From Epiperipatus broadwayi (taxonomy: Eukaryota; Onychophora; Udeonychophora; Euonychophora; Peripatidae), in assembly GCA_028023455.1 (NCBI GenBank), contig JAQFVV010006312.1, positions 1,364,001 to 1,428,000 on the forward strand: a DNA stretch of 64,000 nucleotides. Direction: 5' to 3'. The notes beneath the pieces are model-generated. The model had not been told where the DNA came from. It saw only the letters and a list, made by a program, of their open reading frames with translations, and did no database searches. The translations under genes were made by a program, and so were the position numbers. This document shows, one piece after another, positions 1 to 11,880 of this stretch (within the stretch, counting starts at the first letter, position 1; each line of letters opens with the position of its first letter).

Positions 1-1392
1 AGTGTAATTAAAAACTAAGATTAATTCCATTGTATAATAGCAAACTTTAAATAATACATAAATTGATTAAGTGAACTAATTAAAGCCAAAGTTAAATTAC
101 TCCAGAAAAGATAAGAAAAATAAAAGAAATGATAGATATAAAAAGCTAAGAAAAAGGACTGTGTGCTTTTTCTGTGGTTGCTATTACTATCACTGTGTTC
201 ACGAGTTGAAGAGCAATGAAGATCATCATTGGAGGACTTCATTCCCAGGATCTTGACTCCAGTAGGCCACCAAGTCAATTAGTGTGTTAAACAGACCATC
301 TCAGTTATTATTATTTTGAAACACCATGGAGGGTTGTGTTATAAAGACTATAGAAGTTAGTGAAGGTAAAGTGAATAATAGTTTACTGTATAAACATTAT
401 TTGTTGTTCAGTAGTTCACTTGTGAATAAACCTCACTCAAGTGCAGACTTTATATTTATGTTGAAGATCCAAATAGTAACTTTTTAAATTGTTAATAAAT
501 TATTATTGCTAAATATACATATGTGTTGTTGACTGTTGAGTCAATTGTATATTTTGATGATGGTTGACTGGTCATAGTCAGGGACACAACAAATACTATT
601 TTAAATCTCATGAAAAGAGATGTATTTTCTCAAATAAAGTGGAGGGCTATAAGTAATCTCAAAGTAAAATGATGACATTTAGAAAAACAAAATACTATAA
701 ATATATAATCAAAAACAAAATACTATAAATATATAATCAAAAACAAAATACTATAAATATATAATCATGTATGTATCTCGGATGCTACAATATATTACTT
801 TTATAAAAAGAAATAGAAAATATACATTTCTATTGTCCATACATACCTTCCTTTCTGAAGGTCAAAACAAAAGCTTGCAGGATTTAAAATGCATTTGCAA
901 TTACAATAGTTTACTAAAGTTAGTAAAATTTGCAAAAGAAAGACAATTTTTTCCTGAGATATTACTGATCATGGAGGGATGTAACTGAAAGTGAGGCAAA
1001 ATGATTAGACAATTCTTACATACAATTACATTAACAATGTTCAACATAAAGAGATCAAACAAAGTAGTCATGTTGATAATGCCTGGAAATAAAATTTGCT
1101 CATTATAATACCAACCTTGAGATAGTGAGAATTAACTAATTCTATTCTACCATACTTCACCTTTATTAAAAGATTTTGGCAAAGATTTTCAAATATGTTG
1201 AAACTAAATCTAGATATTCACGAATGGTTTATATCAAGTATAATGAACAATAAAGTTTAATAAAAACTGTCACATTTAAATTGATATTATCATTTGACAT
1301 TTTCATCAGTTGTTTATAAATTATGGTAGTATTATTTTCTTAAAAAGAATAGTCAAAGAAACTAATAGTAAACAATTATGTAATAGAGGAAA
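1..1392. other. AT-rich flank, no gene seen
   Basis: No open frame longer than about 85 codons and no recognisable domain. The open frame at 767-988 begins inside the end of a short tandem repeat and shows no protein-family features. The only structure is the 28-bp repeat at 683-766. Confidence 0.6.
683..766. repeat. 28-bp tandem repeat, three exact units
   Basis: Three uninterrupted units (683-710, 711-738, 739-766), each containing ACTATAAATATATAATC. No base differs between units, which suggests recent expansion. It sits in a unique AT-rich flank with no known role. Confidence 0.95.
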
Positions 1393-1498
1393 TGCTGAGG
1401 ATTTAATAATAACCAGCCAGACTGTGAATATAAATGACACAAATACAACTTTGTTTGATACATTTATTTATTTATTAACAAAGCAATAAACAACAACT

Positions 1499-1806
1499 AT
1501 TTGAGTTGGATAGCTGGCTTTGAAGACATGTAGGTGTCTGAAAATTTCAGATTATTACTCAATAGATAACTTTTAGATAAACGCTGGCTTTGGATTGGTA
1601 TTTTAGATCTAGTGTCTAAACCTATCCTAGCACCTCTCTGAGGAGTGCCAAAGCATGAAACCATGGTCAGAGATGGGGGGTTTCCTAATAGAGATATTTT
1701 AAATGCTTTCTCTGGTTAAGCATTTATCACAAAGCTTGTTGAGGAATTGGCAATGCTCATTGTTTATATCTTACAAGCTTAAGAGAATTGGATCATGTGA
1801 AGTATG
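1499..1806. mobile_element. SINE-like insertion in the Gypsy LTR
   Basis: This 308-bp segment is absent from the partner LTR and is bounded by a 9-10 bp direct repeat, ACAACAACTA (from 1490 and from 1807), a typical target duplication. Its body matches the repeat at 28431-28690: shared blocks include a TTAGA/TTGGAT-AGCTGG start and the GTCTAAAAATTTCAG-type core. This copy lacks the promoter-like head seen in the other one, so it looks 5'-truncated. Confidence 0.75.
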
Positions 1807-2058
1807 ACAACAACTAAAGAAGTATGCTAAATATTAATTAGTTTTTAGTCTGTAGAACAGTAAGTAACATGATGGACAACTCACAGAATACAAACATTAT
1901 TTTGACAGAGTGTATATCATTCTTTCTCAAAAAATAAAGCAATATTATACTTCACTGCTGTCAGCACAATTTAACAACTAACTGTCTCCTTTTCTATTAT
2001 TCGTTGACTGTTACAACTACATCAGCATTGGAGGAGACCTATTTCTTCTCTATGTTTT

Positions 2059-2828
2059 TGTTATATCCACAAGTATGACTGTGCGGTCAGCAAATAAATA
2101 TATACAATAAAAGATTCACAATGTTTTACGTAGTCTGAATAACGAATAGTCTGCAACACTCTATCTCTACAGTTCACTAATGTTCAATTCCCTCGATGTT
2201 CATTCAGGCTGACTGCTACAAAAATGGTTCACAATGGGCTAGGTTTACGCATACCTTGCCCCAGTCCAGTTTAGCTATACTCGAACTCTTCGTAGTATTG
2301 CACTGCAACTGACCTTAAGCTCCTTACAGCTTCCGTCTCTGCAATAGTCTACCAGCTACTTCATTTAAAAACTGTCAGAAACTCAACTCTTTATTCAGCT
2401 GCTATCCGGATGATTTCTTCAGGCTATAGTCTTCCATACTCTGTGGGCTCTTTCAGCTATGCCCGTGGACTACATTTTCACTGAGCGCTGACATTTACCA
2501 AAGCATTGATGCGAGATCGCTCCTACTGGAATTGAACAGGAACGTCTACTGGAGATTCACTCAAATACTGCCTGACGTATTTGTTACACAATCTTTTTAT
2601 AGCTTTCTGATAACTGCAGCAATTAATTACATTGTCCAATAAGGCAAGGTCTCTTATCTAGAAATATTTGCAATCAGCAAATATTTCTTGGAATTATCGT
2701 TCGCCATTACGTTAATGCCTTAATTAAATTCCTCAGTTATCAGTGCATGATCTAAAAACAACCTCTCGAATAAATACTAGTTTTTCTGGAGTGCACAATC
2801 TTGCATTCAATTTTTACAAAATATAACA
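2059..2828. mobile_element. 770-bp solo LTR of a different retrotransposon
   Basis: The segment interrupts the Gypsy LTR. It starts TGTTATAT and ends ATATAACA, a perfect 8-bp terminal inverted repeat with TG/CA ends, and is flanked by GTTTT on both sides (2054-2058 and 2829-2833), a 5-bp target duplication. It has no internal coding region and is visibly richer in GC and CpG than its surroundings. The structure is that of a solo LTR left by LTR-LTR recombination. A 5-bp duplication and TGTTATAT ends would suit BEL/Pao or some Gypsy families; the superfamily is not settled. Confidence 0.85.
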
Positions 2829-2993
2829 GTTTTTTTACTATGTTTTCTCATTTATATGAATGCAAATAAAAGTCTAAATGCAGCATGCTCTTGTGGTCAA
2901 ATTTTTAGAGTATTTCAGCACACAATTAAAAATGATGAATTGCTAATATACATAAACATACTAATGTGATAGAAATCTAATCAGACATTCCAG

Positions 2994-3008
2994 TCCTTCA
3001 CCCACTCC
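2994..3008 (-). other. Polypurine tract of the old Gypsy element
   Basis: On the minus strand this reads GGAGTGGGTGAAGGA, one base from the LTR boundary at 2992. All bases are purines except two T. This is the expected plus-strand priming site just upstream of a 3' LTR. Confidence 0.75.
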
Positions 3009-3049
3009 AAAATTAATATATCTAATGACAAAGAGCTTTACCCATTGCA

Positions 3050-6000
3050 GTAACACAATCTTGCTGTTGATCAAGGGTGGCCTCTTTTTTATTTACTTCA
3101 ATCCCTAGGCTATCTTCTGAATTAGTTACTGTCATTTCTTTTCTTAATATTGAACTATTATCCCTTTTGACCGATCTCAAATATAGGATCCTCATAATGG
3201 CAACATATATTATTTAGAAGTTTTCTAAACTCTTTACCATTTGGCAACTTTATACCAGGTATCCATTGAAGTTTAAGCAAATCTCTTATCCATATATGTT
3301 TCCTTACTAAAAATCCATGAAATTTTGGTTATACTATAAGTAATAATTTGGGTTAAGTAGTTCCCACAAAAATATCCCATCAGCAATTCAGTTGGAGTTT
3401 TCCTGTTGTGGTTCTAGATTTAAAATGTTGGCTGTACATCATTTCTATCAAGCATGTTTTTAAATTTCATTTTATTCAAATTATATTTTAAACTTTACAC
3501 AGCTTTTTCAGCATTTCATTATTCTCTGGATAATAAGGAGGAGCAAAAATATGCTTAATCCCTCTGTCATGCAAAAAATTCATAAATCTTTGAGATGTGA
3601 AGGCTATACCATTATTGGTCCAATGATTCTGAAAAATCCTGGGTGGGAAAGATTTCATTTAATGCAGTTATAGTACATTCGGCATTTGTATTCTTGACCA
3701 ACTTATATTCAATTCATCTTAAATTGGCATCAATCAGTATAAGTATTATGTGTCCATCCAATAGTCCATATGGTCCAAATGGATGTGATTTCACAGAGTT
3801 GTGACTATTTCTAATTACTTGTGTAGTAACTTAGCATTCTGTTGACAAAATGATCAATTTTTTCTCTAAAATTTTTCATTATCCCCAGTTATATTAGGCC
3901 ACCAGATATAAGAACAAGTGAGAGCTTTCCATGCAGACAATTCTTGGGTAATCTTTATGCAACAAATTTAGTACTGTAATTCTTCCAGCAAAAGGCAGTA
4001 GTATACAATTCATGTTCAATATACATCCACAACAAACTGACAATTTATCTCTATTAATCCAAATTAATATCTAATTCAGGAAGGCAGGTATTTGGCCAGC
4101 CATTTTTTATCCATTTCTTCAGTTGTTCATAACCCTTATCTAATCTATTCCAGTTTGCTACTACAGCACTATTTATTATTTGCAATTTCATTGAATCTAT
4201 GCAATTTATTTCCTTAACCACATACACCTTTTCTTTACAATCCAGTAATCATAAAGCTTCTGCATATCCAATTTCACTTCCTGGTTTAAAAACTAGGTGA
4301 TAATCATAATTAGGCAATATATTTATCTAGCATTACATTCCCTGGCTTACCTGATCAGGAATTTTTTTCTTAGAATTGAAAATTTCTCACTAGAGGGTGT
4401 TGGTCTGTAGAAATCTTAAACTTGCACCCATAAATATATTGGTGGAACTTCTTAATAGCAAATATGACAGCCAATGCTTCCTTATCAATTTGTCTGTAAG
4501 CCATTTCAGCTGATGTAATGACTCTCAAGACATAATCAATCAGACATTCACCTCCAAAGCATTGGTGAAAAATAGCAGCTCGTATACAACATCCGAATCA
4601 CTCCGATAATGGACCAATAAACTTTCTAGGTTAGCATCTTTTTTGCTATGTTAAAAACCTCTTCATGCTTACTATTCCAAGCAAACATTGTTTTTTTTTC
4701 AGAAATTGATATAATGGAGACAAATAATGCAATTTTTCTTTTATAAAACTCTCAACAGAAATTTAAAAGTCCTAAAAATACTTGCAACTTGTTCATATTT
4801 TTAGGTTTAACAGTATTCTTAACAATCTCAAATTTATTAGGATTTGAAAACCTACCCTGCACATTTTTAACATCCCAGATATTTTATTTCCATATTTCTA
4901 GGCTTAACAGTAATAGCCTTAACTTTATTAGGATCTGAAAACTGACTCTGCACATTTTTAACATGTCCCAGGCATTTTATTTCTTTTGCGAACCAAATAC
5001 TTTTGCTAATATTTATTTTTGCTTTTGATTTGATTAATTTTGAGTAGATTAAATCTACCTCATTTTCTAATTCTTATTCTGTAGTACTCATAATCAAAAT
5101 GTCATCTAGTAAGAAATTACATCATTCATGGATCTAAACAGCATATCCATTTTTGCCTGGAAAACATTAGAAAAAATATACCATAAGGTAATTTATTGCA
5201 TTTAAATAATCCCTTATGTGTAGTTAATATTAACAACTCTGTTATATTTTCCATCAGCATTAAGATCATTTTTGCAAGTTACTCATTTAAGGTTTTCTCT
5301 CCTTTCTCTCTTAAAGCAAATGACACTTTCTGAGGTTTGAAATAATTGGTTGCACATTTTTAATTAATTCCACATTCACTGGTCTTATTCTTAACTCTGT
5401 TAACCTCAGCTTGTATAGTTCTGGATGTCTTCTTTTCATAAGGATTTCCATGTAGACCATTTTTAATATATTCACATGTATACCTAAAGATTCTAACCAG
5501 TTTCTACTAGTAACAGACTTACATCTTTATTTATTATGTGCAATATGAAGGATCTCTGTCTGGAATTCAACTTTACTAGAACCATTACCTTGTAATGAAT
5601 ATCAAGTTTATTTCCATTTATATCTGTCATGCTCTCATCTGTCTTTTTTAATACAAATTTTTATTTGACTTTGAATAATCCAAATCATTCCTTTGCTTGG
5701 CATTAAAGACAGATCTACTACATTATCCAGTTCCATTGTTAGTGATTTGTCACAAACTAGTATTTCAAGAAGTATATGATTTATTGTTTTGTTCTTTAAT
5801 TTCTTGTGATCCACCTCTCCCCCAAATTTGTAATCAGTTTTTTCATAAGCGATTCTCATTCTTTAAAATTACAAATGGTAGATATTTCTAGTGTCACAAA
5901 TTCTGCATATTTTTTTATTATGCACACAGTTCATTTTTAAATGTCCAGCTTTCCCACATCATCTTTAGGTTTTTTTTGATAAACAAAATTCTTTCCAAAT

Positions 6001-6490
6001 TCTGAAGCATTATTCAACACAGTCTCCTGAGATGTGCCCTTTTATATGGCCATTGTGCAGGTTAAATCCAGATCACTTAGTAACACTTTTATGAAATTAT
6101 TATCGAGCACACCATATAAAAACTGTTTCAACAGGGAATCATTTATTTCTGGGTCAAAATCAAAATTTCTGGTTAATCTACAGAAGGCTAAATCCTAATC
6201 AACATATTTCTCCTATGGCAAATGTTTTCTACTTTTTCGGGGCAAAATAAGCACAGAAAATTTTGTATAAATTCTCCATCAGAAATGTCCTCTGGACACT
6301 TTGGGTCCATGAGTCTATTAGGCAACTGTGTTACTTTCTAAATACAAAGAAGTGTGGAAACTTTAAGACATTCCTCTTCCATCCTGTTGATCAACATATT
6401 ATACTAAGCATGTGATGCATAGCTTTTTCATGAGTCAAACTCTTGAATTAAAGCATTTAATGTCGCTATTTTTCTGTTTCCACCATATAT
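3050..6490 (-). pseudogene. Decayed Gypsy gag-pro-pol
   Basis: Minus-strand translation in shifting frames gives fragments in Gypsy order. A Cys/His cluster near 5880-5960 resembles a zinc knuckle. The protease active-site region at 5650-5800 reads MELDNVVDLSLMP where DTGAD is expected. The RT catalytic box LLDDILIMS lies near 5080-5110. A segment near 4890-5000 has KEIKCLGHVKN and DPNKVKAITVKPRN. An RNase H tail near 4270-4330 has LPNYDYHLVFKPGSEIGYAE. An integrase core near 3540-3790 has GLLDGHIILILIDANLR, followed by sequence like the family's aPYyPenN block. Stops and indels occur throughout, so no functional product is possible. Confidence 0.85.
5635..5859 (-). pseudogene. Retropepsin fragment of the old Gypsy element
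   Basis: A 74-codon open piece of the decayed polyprotein. MELDNVVDLSLMP aligns with the aspartic protease signature (L-D-T-G-A-x-x-S-L-x-P), but the glycine-alanine pair after the catalytic Asp is replaced, so it could not be active. It lies between the zinc-knuckle remnant and the RT remnant, as expected for gag-pro-pol. Confidence 0.7.
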
Positions 6491-6493
6491 CCA

Positions 6494-6510
6494 ATCTATC
6501 AACTGCACCA
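6494..6510 (-). other. Primer-binding site, tRNA-Ser-like
   Basis: On the minus strand it reads TGGTGCAGTTGATAGAT, three bases inside the 5' LTR boundary at 6514. It resembles the TGGCGCAGTCGGTAG type of primer site used by many insect Gypsy elements, with C-to-T decay. Position and sequence both support minus-strand orientation. Confidence 0.75.
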
Positions 6511-6513
6511 CTC

Positions 6514-7032
6514 TGCTGTGACTAAGGGATTAATAATAACCTGTCAGATTATGAATATAATTAACACAAATATAACTTTGTTAGCTACATTTATTTATTT
6601 ATTTATTAACAAAGCAATAAACAACAACAAAGGAAGTATACTAAAATATTAATTAGTTCTTAGTCTGAACAATAGTAATATGACAGGCAACACACTGAAT
6701 ACAAACATTACTCGATAATATATCATTCTTTCTCAGAAAATAAAGGAATAATAACTTATTATGCTTCACTGCTGTCAGCACAATTTAGCAACTGTCTTAT
6801 TTTTCCATTATTCCTCACTGCTGTGCCTACAGTTGCACTGAAGGAGACTTGTATTTCTCTATGTTTTTCACTAGTTTTTTCATTTACATCTATGCAAATG
6901 ACAGTCTATATTCAACACACTCTTTCATTGCAATTTTAGAGTACTTCAGCACACAATCCACACAATTAGAAAAGGGTAATAGCTAATAAACATAAACATA
7001 CTAACTTGGTAGAAATCTAATCAGACATTCCA
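6514..7032 (-). repeat. 5' LTR of the old Gypsy element
   Basis: A 519-bp LTR starting TG and ending CA, diverged from the left copy by many substitutions and small indels. The level of divergence, with pol full of stops, marks this as the oldest LTR element in the window. Confidence 0.85.
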
Positions 7033-8092
7033 GGAAGGTACTCTGTTCTTGCTTGGATTCTACCAAAATTTAATATATAAGATTGATGGAGTTTATTCAC
7101 TATTATTCAAAACTTTATGAGTCGAACATCAAATGTAAAGTACCATGAATAATAAATAAGTAATCAAACACATGATCAATTCTTTAGGTCATATAATATT
7201 TGACTACTCCAGAATTAGGTTAAACACTATAGTTCCAATCAATTTTTTTTCTCAGCTATTATAATTGATTAAAGAGTCCATTATTCTACCAATGTGGTGA
7301 ACCATAAAGAATGTCAACTTTTCTCATGGTTATCTATTTCTTAGTTATCTCAATTTGTCATCCACGAAAAACATCAAAAATAAAAGCGAATAAATTAAAA
7401 CTTATTCACAATAATTTTTAAAAACAAATCAGAAACGAGTTTAAAATTAAAATGCATTAAAAATATATTTAAAAAGCGAAAAAAACCCCAAAATATACTA
7501 TTGGAATGTACATAAGAACTAAAAGAAGTCGTAAGCGGTAAAATACTTGTAGATAACTCGATTAATGTCTAAGATAATCGATAATATCTGAACGGATAAA
7601 AAACTAACAAAAACGAACTTTTTTATTTTAATAAGATAATAGACGATATTTTCCATCTTGCACCTAAGCTCAATCTAATTAGATATCCAATGTTTGTAAT
7701 TGTGTATTTAGCTACTCTTAGCTAGAGGGTAAAGTTTAAAAAGCCACAAAAACTCATCACTAACCAGTATTAACTAGCCTGGCAACTAAGTGAATACTCC
7801 CCTGGGATTCTACCGGAAGGTGCTGAAGAACCTTTGCCCAGCAATAGCCTGTTTAAGGCTATTACTTTTTTAATATATTAAACGTTAAAAATATTTTTAA
7901 AAAAGTGATTACGAGATCTGCATTGCGCTAAGGTAACAATTTAAATTATATATATGGAGTATAAATACTTATGTTTAATTCATTCATTTTTTTTTCTACA
8001 CTCTCCTTCTAACTATTTTTTATGGCAGGGTTGTTAAATTATGGAGGCAATTATTGGTTTGCCATCTTTACTATTTAATGCTGCCACATTTA

Positions 8093-8371
8093 TTACTTAG
8101 AGTTTTTTTTAATGAATGGAAAATTGAATCTTTTTTGCACGCATTGAAATTTAATAAAAGCACTCCTTTCCTTTTTTTCATTATTTCTCTTTGATTTTGT
8201 GTTAAAATTATTATTAGATCCAATGTCGAGTAAATTTTTGCCTATAATTAGAAATGACCTTTTTCTACCACTGAAGTTCATTGGACCGCTGGAAGCTTTA
8301 CTAACGTGAGTCGTAGCATTCAAAAATCGTGGCAAGTGATTTCTTAAAACTGACAAAATATTGTTATTCAT
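8093..8371 (-). CDS. Hypothetical 92-aa ORF, possible presequence
   Basis: I do not recognise this protein. Counting from the first ATG gives 92 codons; an upstream extension in frame has only a TTG start. Its first 25 residues (ILSVLRNHLPRFLNATTHV and neighbours) have Arg, His and Leu, hydroxylated residues and no acids, which resembles a mitochondrial targeting presequence. The middle and C-terminal part is basic and rich in Asn and Lys. It lies in the CpG-richer stretch between two transposons. GT dinucleotides within it (for example in CACGTTAGTAAAG) could be a splice donor, so the true product might be only the N-terminal exon of a longer gene running leftwards. In such AT-rich DNA an ORF this short may be chance. 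Confidence 0.2.
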   Translation of the reverse strand: MNNNILSVLRNHLPRFLNATTHVSKASSGPMNFSGRKRSFLIIGKNLLDIGSNNNFNTKSKRNNEKKERSAFIKFQCVQKRFNFPFIKKNSK

Positions 8372-8507
8372 GAATAATGTACAAATTAAATTTAGTGTTA
8401 AAAATGTGTTTACATATAAAATATTACTCAATTAAATTATTTTTATATTTTTACCATATTTGTTAATTCGTAAAGATTTTATTTAATTGAAAGAAATATC
8501 TGTATAG

Positions 8508-8564
8508 AAGAAGCCTATCTTCCATTAAGATGATAAAATCTCGTATAGATCAAATGGGTGCACA
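8508..8564 (+). other. Possible small exon
   Basis: A 57-base segment between a TGTATAG acceptor-like sequence and a strong donor-like ACA/GTAAGT. One frame is open and reads SLSSIKMIKSRIDQMGA, an amphipathic helical string. Starting at the inner ATG it could instead be a first coding exon. A T-rich tract ending CCTAG follows 34 bases after the exon end, too close to be a normal intron. The call rests on splice-like signals only. Confidence 0.15.
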
Positions 8565-10086
8565 GTAAGTTTTTTTTTCTCTTTCTTTTTTTTCCTAGAG
8601 GGCTGAACTATTATTTCATCATTTCAAAATGAGCTTGTAAATAATGCGAGTTGTAGTGCTTTTTAACTAAGGATGTGATAAAAATATAAATTTGGCAGAG
8701 AAGCTATTAATGGATTATTTAAATAGTAAAGAGTAATAATAAAAGAACGTTAGGCAGTTAAAAATCCGCCATATTTTTTATTAAGGTTCTTTTAAGAAAG
8801 GTTTGAAAGGTTCAATTTATAGTGGAAGTAATATGTTATTATTTATACTTAGCAAGTTAAAGATAATTACCAGTAATCTATTTCCGAATATCTTATCAAA
8901 CTTAATTTGCTTTGAGAAAAAAGTAAAAATTATTTTATATTAAAAACGTAATAGGGTATGTTTACATATGCTAATTTAATTTTACAAATTACTAATACTG
9001 TACTGTAAAATAGAAAATTTTGCTCAAGGTCGGTATACGTAAATATAATTTTGTCGTAATAGAACAGCAAGGTGTACTGCATATTTCTTTTTTATATAAA
9101 CAGAATGTATGATGCCATATGTATATAATTAATAATAACAATCGTATAAAAATTAAAACGTAGTGTAAATGATTTTTAAACTTAATTAAGTACTGAATAT
9201 GATTATATTAATTACGTGTTACGCACATCATTTATTATCCAGAAAAAAATATTTGGTTTGAAATAGAATAATTTTATAGGTAAATAATCATCTTTGGAAA
9301 GATATCTAATTTTGTGATTTACAATACGTAATCAACTTTCAAATTAATTTATTTGTGGAGAAAAGGGTGTATCGATGTTTGAGTTTCCAACTACCAAGTT
9401 GCGCACAACTCAATTGATAAAACTCAAGATTTTTTTTATTAAACTCATCATGAAAAGATACTGGACTTGAAACTGGATATAAACTTTTTTTCTAATGTAA
9501 AATTGGAATTGAATATTGTAAGTTCGCTACTGAATACAAATAATAAAGTACTTTGTAATAATAATCATGTCATAAATCAACGTTAACATTTCTATTGTTT
9601 TTAATCCGAAATTTTTAATTATATGAATTTAATGCTCGCAACGTTGTTTATAACATATTGCATCATAAATGTATGCTTTATGTGTATTCAATTGTATACA
9701 TATTTAAAATTATGAAAAAAATTACAATATACTGTATTCCATGGTTCTGGAAAATTCATAAATGCATCTTCCATGAGTTTAACAATCTGAGGCTTGTAAA
9801 AATATTAAAAAAGAAATATTAAAATTTGAAATTTATAAATTTGAATTTATAAATTTCACATGCGTGCTTGTCTGTGTCAGTTCCATTGTGAATTGTCTTC
9901 AGTTAGACATGTTTTTATTTTGCTTACTCAGTCAGCCTTGATGCTTTTAATTCTTTTAGATTTATTATTATATTGTCTTTTTCATTACTGCAGTCTACAT
10001 TTGTTTATTTTTGTTGACATCTAAATGTGTATATTTTAGAAAGTACCTTACCACATCATAAATGTCTAAGTTAGACAAACATATAT

Positions 10087-10122
10087 TGAAACAGACAGAT
10101 CGGAGAACCGATCTTCGTTTCA
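10087..10122 (+). other. Hairpin at the 5' end of the element 1 LTR
   Basis: The first 36 bases form an imperfect hairpin: TGAAAC pairs with GTTTCA, GATCGG pairs with CCGATC, and AGAA is the loop. The same hairpin is at 15283-15318. It spans the terminus that integrase must recognise. Confidence 0.85.
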
Positions 10123-11880
10123 GGTGTTTTTATGTACGGTAATTCAAACTACTGTTCGCCCGCAGTGAGATTTTGTCTATTTTAAGTTATAATATAAATT
10201 AGTTATATATTCTATAGTTTATAAATAAATATGTAAAGTTTCCGTATATAAATGTCACAAACCATGAAATAATATTCGTGTGTGCGTGGTTTGTGAATTT
10301 GTATCAATTAATTTAAAGTGTCAGTGCGGGCGTATTTATTTGAATTTTAGTTTTTTTTTAAATTGTATAAAGTCGTGTAAAAATACTGATCAAAAGTCAC
10401 ATTCCTTTGATCAGTGTTTTTAATTAAAATCTAATTGCACAAATGTTCAGAGCAATTAAGTTGTATTCAAAATTAGTAAGGAATTTTTATATGTAATTAA
10501 TGTATCGATTTAAAAATGGCATATTAAATTAAAAGATTGCTAAAAACAGATAATTGATTGTTGGTCAAGCTGCATCGCTAGAGGCTAGAGAAAGTAGGCG
10601 GAGCCTAAAACAAAAACAAGTCGGAAAGGTCAGCAGTGGCTATTTTAGAAAAAAACTTACATTCTAACTTTGGTCGTGTTTGAGAGAGGTAGTCTCGAGA
10701 CAACACAGCAGTTAATAATAATTCAAATATCTTATTAAGAAGTTTACCAGTGAATCGCAATGTTGATGGGCTAAGTGCCAGGAGCTGGTCTCTGCCCGCC
10801 AATATGGATCCTCGTGCCGCTGTTTGATCATGTTTCATATACTTCAGAATTTCCAACTTCCAATCTCAAAATTTACTATGCCTTACAAATAACTTTCAAA
10901 AATGCGCGCCTACGTTCGTCACAAACCAAGCTGGATGAAGAAAGAAGAGTAACTTTGTTACACGAACTTTAATTTTCTTCCGTGCTTAATGTTATCAATC
11001 AAACAAATCACATGTAAGTTTTATGTCATTTATAATGCTATTATTTAACCTGTCAGTAAATTTTCTTTTCTTTTTTTTAATCCTCTGCTCTAGTCTTTAG
11101 AAATCATTTATAAAATTGTAATTAATAGTAATAATATTTCAACTGAATGCAGTTATATTTTCTTATGTTGCTTATTTCATAAACAAACATTGCCAATAGT
11201 AATATTTCCAACTATGTGTAAACTAGTGTGTAATAATGATCAATTTAATTTAAAAGTAATTCCATGTTCTGAGTTAAATATTCTTTCATATTCCGAGTTA
11301 GTAAATGTTAAATCACTTTATTATTCTGTGTTAAGTTGGTATAAAATTACAATCTAAGTTTCAATATTAAATATATATAATAGTTTCAAAGTGTTATCGT
11401 AATGTCATGTCTGATCTGAGAAATAACTCCCTGTATAATTTAATACTGTCGCTACCGCCTGTCAACCTGAAGGGTTAGGAGTCCCAGAGTAAAATTAACT
11501 AATTATTGTTTTTCACCTTCAGTTTAATTTCGCTATGTTTTTATTGGGATAAGGATCTCAGCCTGTGGCGTAGAAACAGACTAATAGTTTCCAGGTTTTA
11601 TATAATTTCTTTTAAAAAATCCATTTCAAGTTCTCGTACGTGATGTCTGTGGCAATGCCTTCCCTTCGCTGAAGTTAGCGTCTCGCCATTCTACCATTGG
11701 GGAATGAAAGCAGTTTTTCTTTCCCGGTAATCTCTTGGATCACCGGGGTTCGAAATGATCCCGGCTGGTTGTCGTGTCCCGGAGCTACTTGGGGGCATTA
11801 AGCCTTGTCAAAGTACAAGCCGCCCGGTATTCCGTTAATGCACCGCAATTGATTACTGTAGGGCTCTTGAATATAGGCAA

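Larger units (their letters stand above)
1393..2992 (-). repeat. 3' LTR of the old Gypsy element, with two insertions
   Basis: It aligns with 6514-7032 over its outer parts: the shared AACAAAGCAATAAACAACAA stretch, the TCACTGCTGTCAGCACAATT stretch, and the end AATCTAATCAGACATTCCA. The alignment is broken at 1499-1806 and 2059-2828, where a SINE-like repeat and a solo LTR have inserted. Without them it would be about 520 bp, like its partner. Confidence 0.85.
1393..7032 (-). mobile_element. Old Gypsy-type LTR retrotransposon, decayed
   Basis: Two diverged direct repeats (1393-2992 and 6514-7032) both begin TGCTG and end TTCCA. Read on the minus strand, the order between them is primer site, gag/zinc-knuckle remnant, protease, reverse transcriptase, RNase H and integrase, then a polypurine tract, which is the Gypsy (Ty3) order. 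The five bases before the left LTR (GGAAA) and after the right LTR (GGAAG) look like a 5-bp target duplication with one mismatch. Every coding segment has stops and frameshifts, so the copy is dead. The left LTR is longer only because it carries two later insertions. The Ser-type primer site suggests a Mag-like lineage, by inference. Confidence 0.85.
7033..10082. other. Intergenic, with weak host-gene hints
   Basis: AT-rich sequence with somewhat more CpG around 7500-8600 than elsewhere. No repeat family was recognised. The only coding hints are the ORF at 8093-8371 and the possible exon at 8508-8564, on opposite strands and about 140 bp apart. Confidence 0.5.

Noticed and set aside
8565-8598. 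Very short intron (GTAAGT to CCTAG)
   Set aside because: 34 bases is below normal intron length, and the second exon would stop soon after.
10775-10972. 65-codon frame identical in both element 1 LTRs (with 15974-16171)
   Set aside because: It starts at GTG with no ATG, has no family features, and its conservation is explained by LTR identity.
11700-11870. GC-rich block in the element 1 LTR that looked rRNA-like
   Set aside because: No recognisable conserved rRNA segment, and it is present in both LTRs as part of the element.
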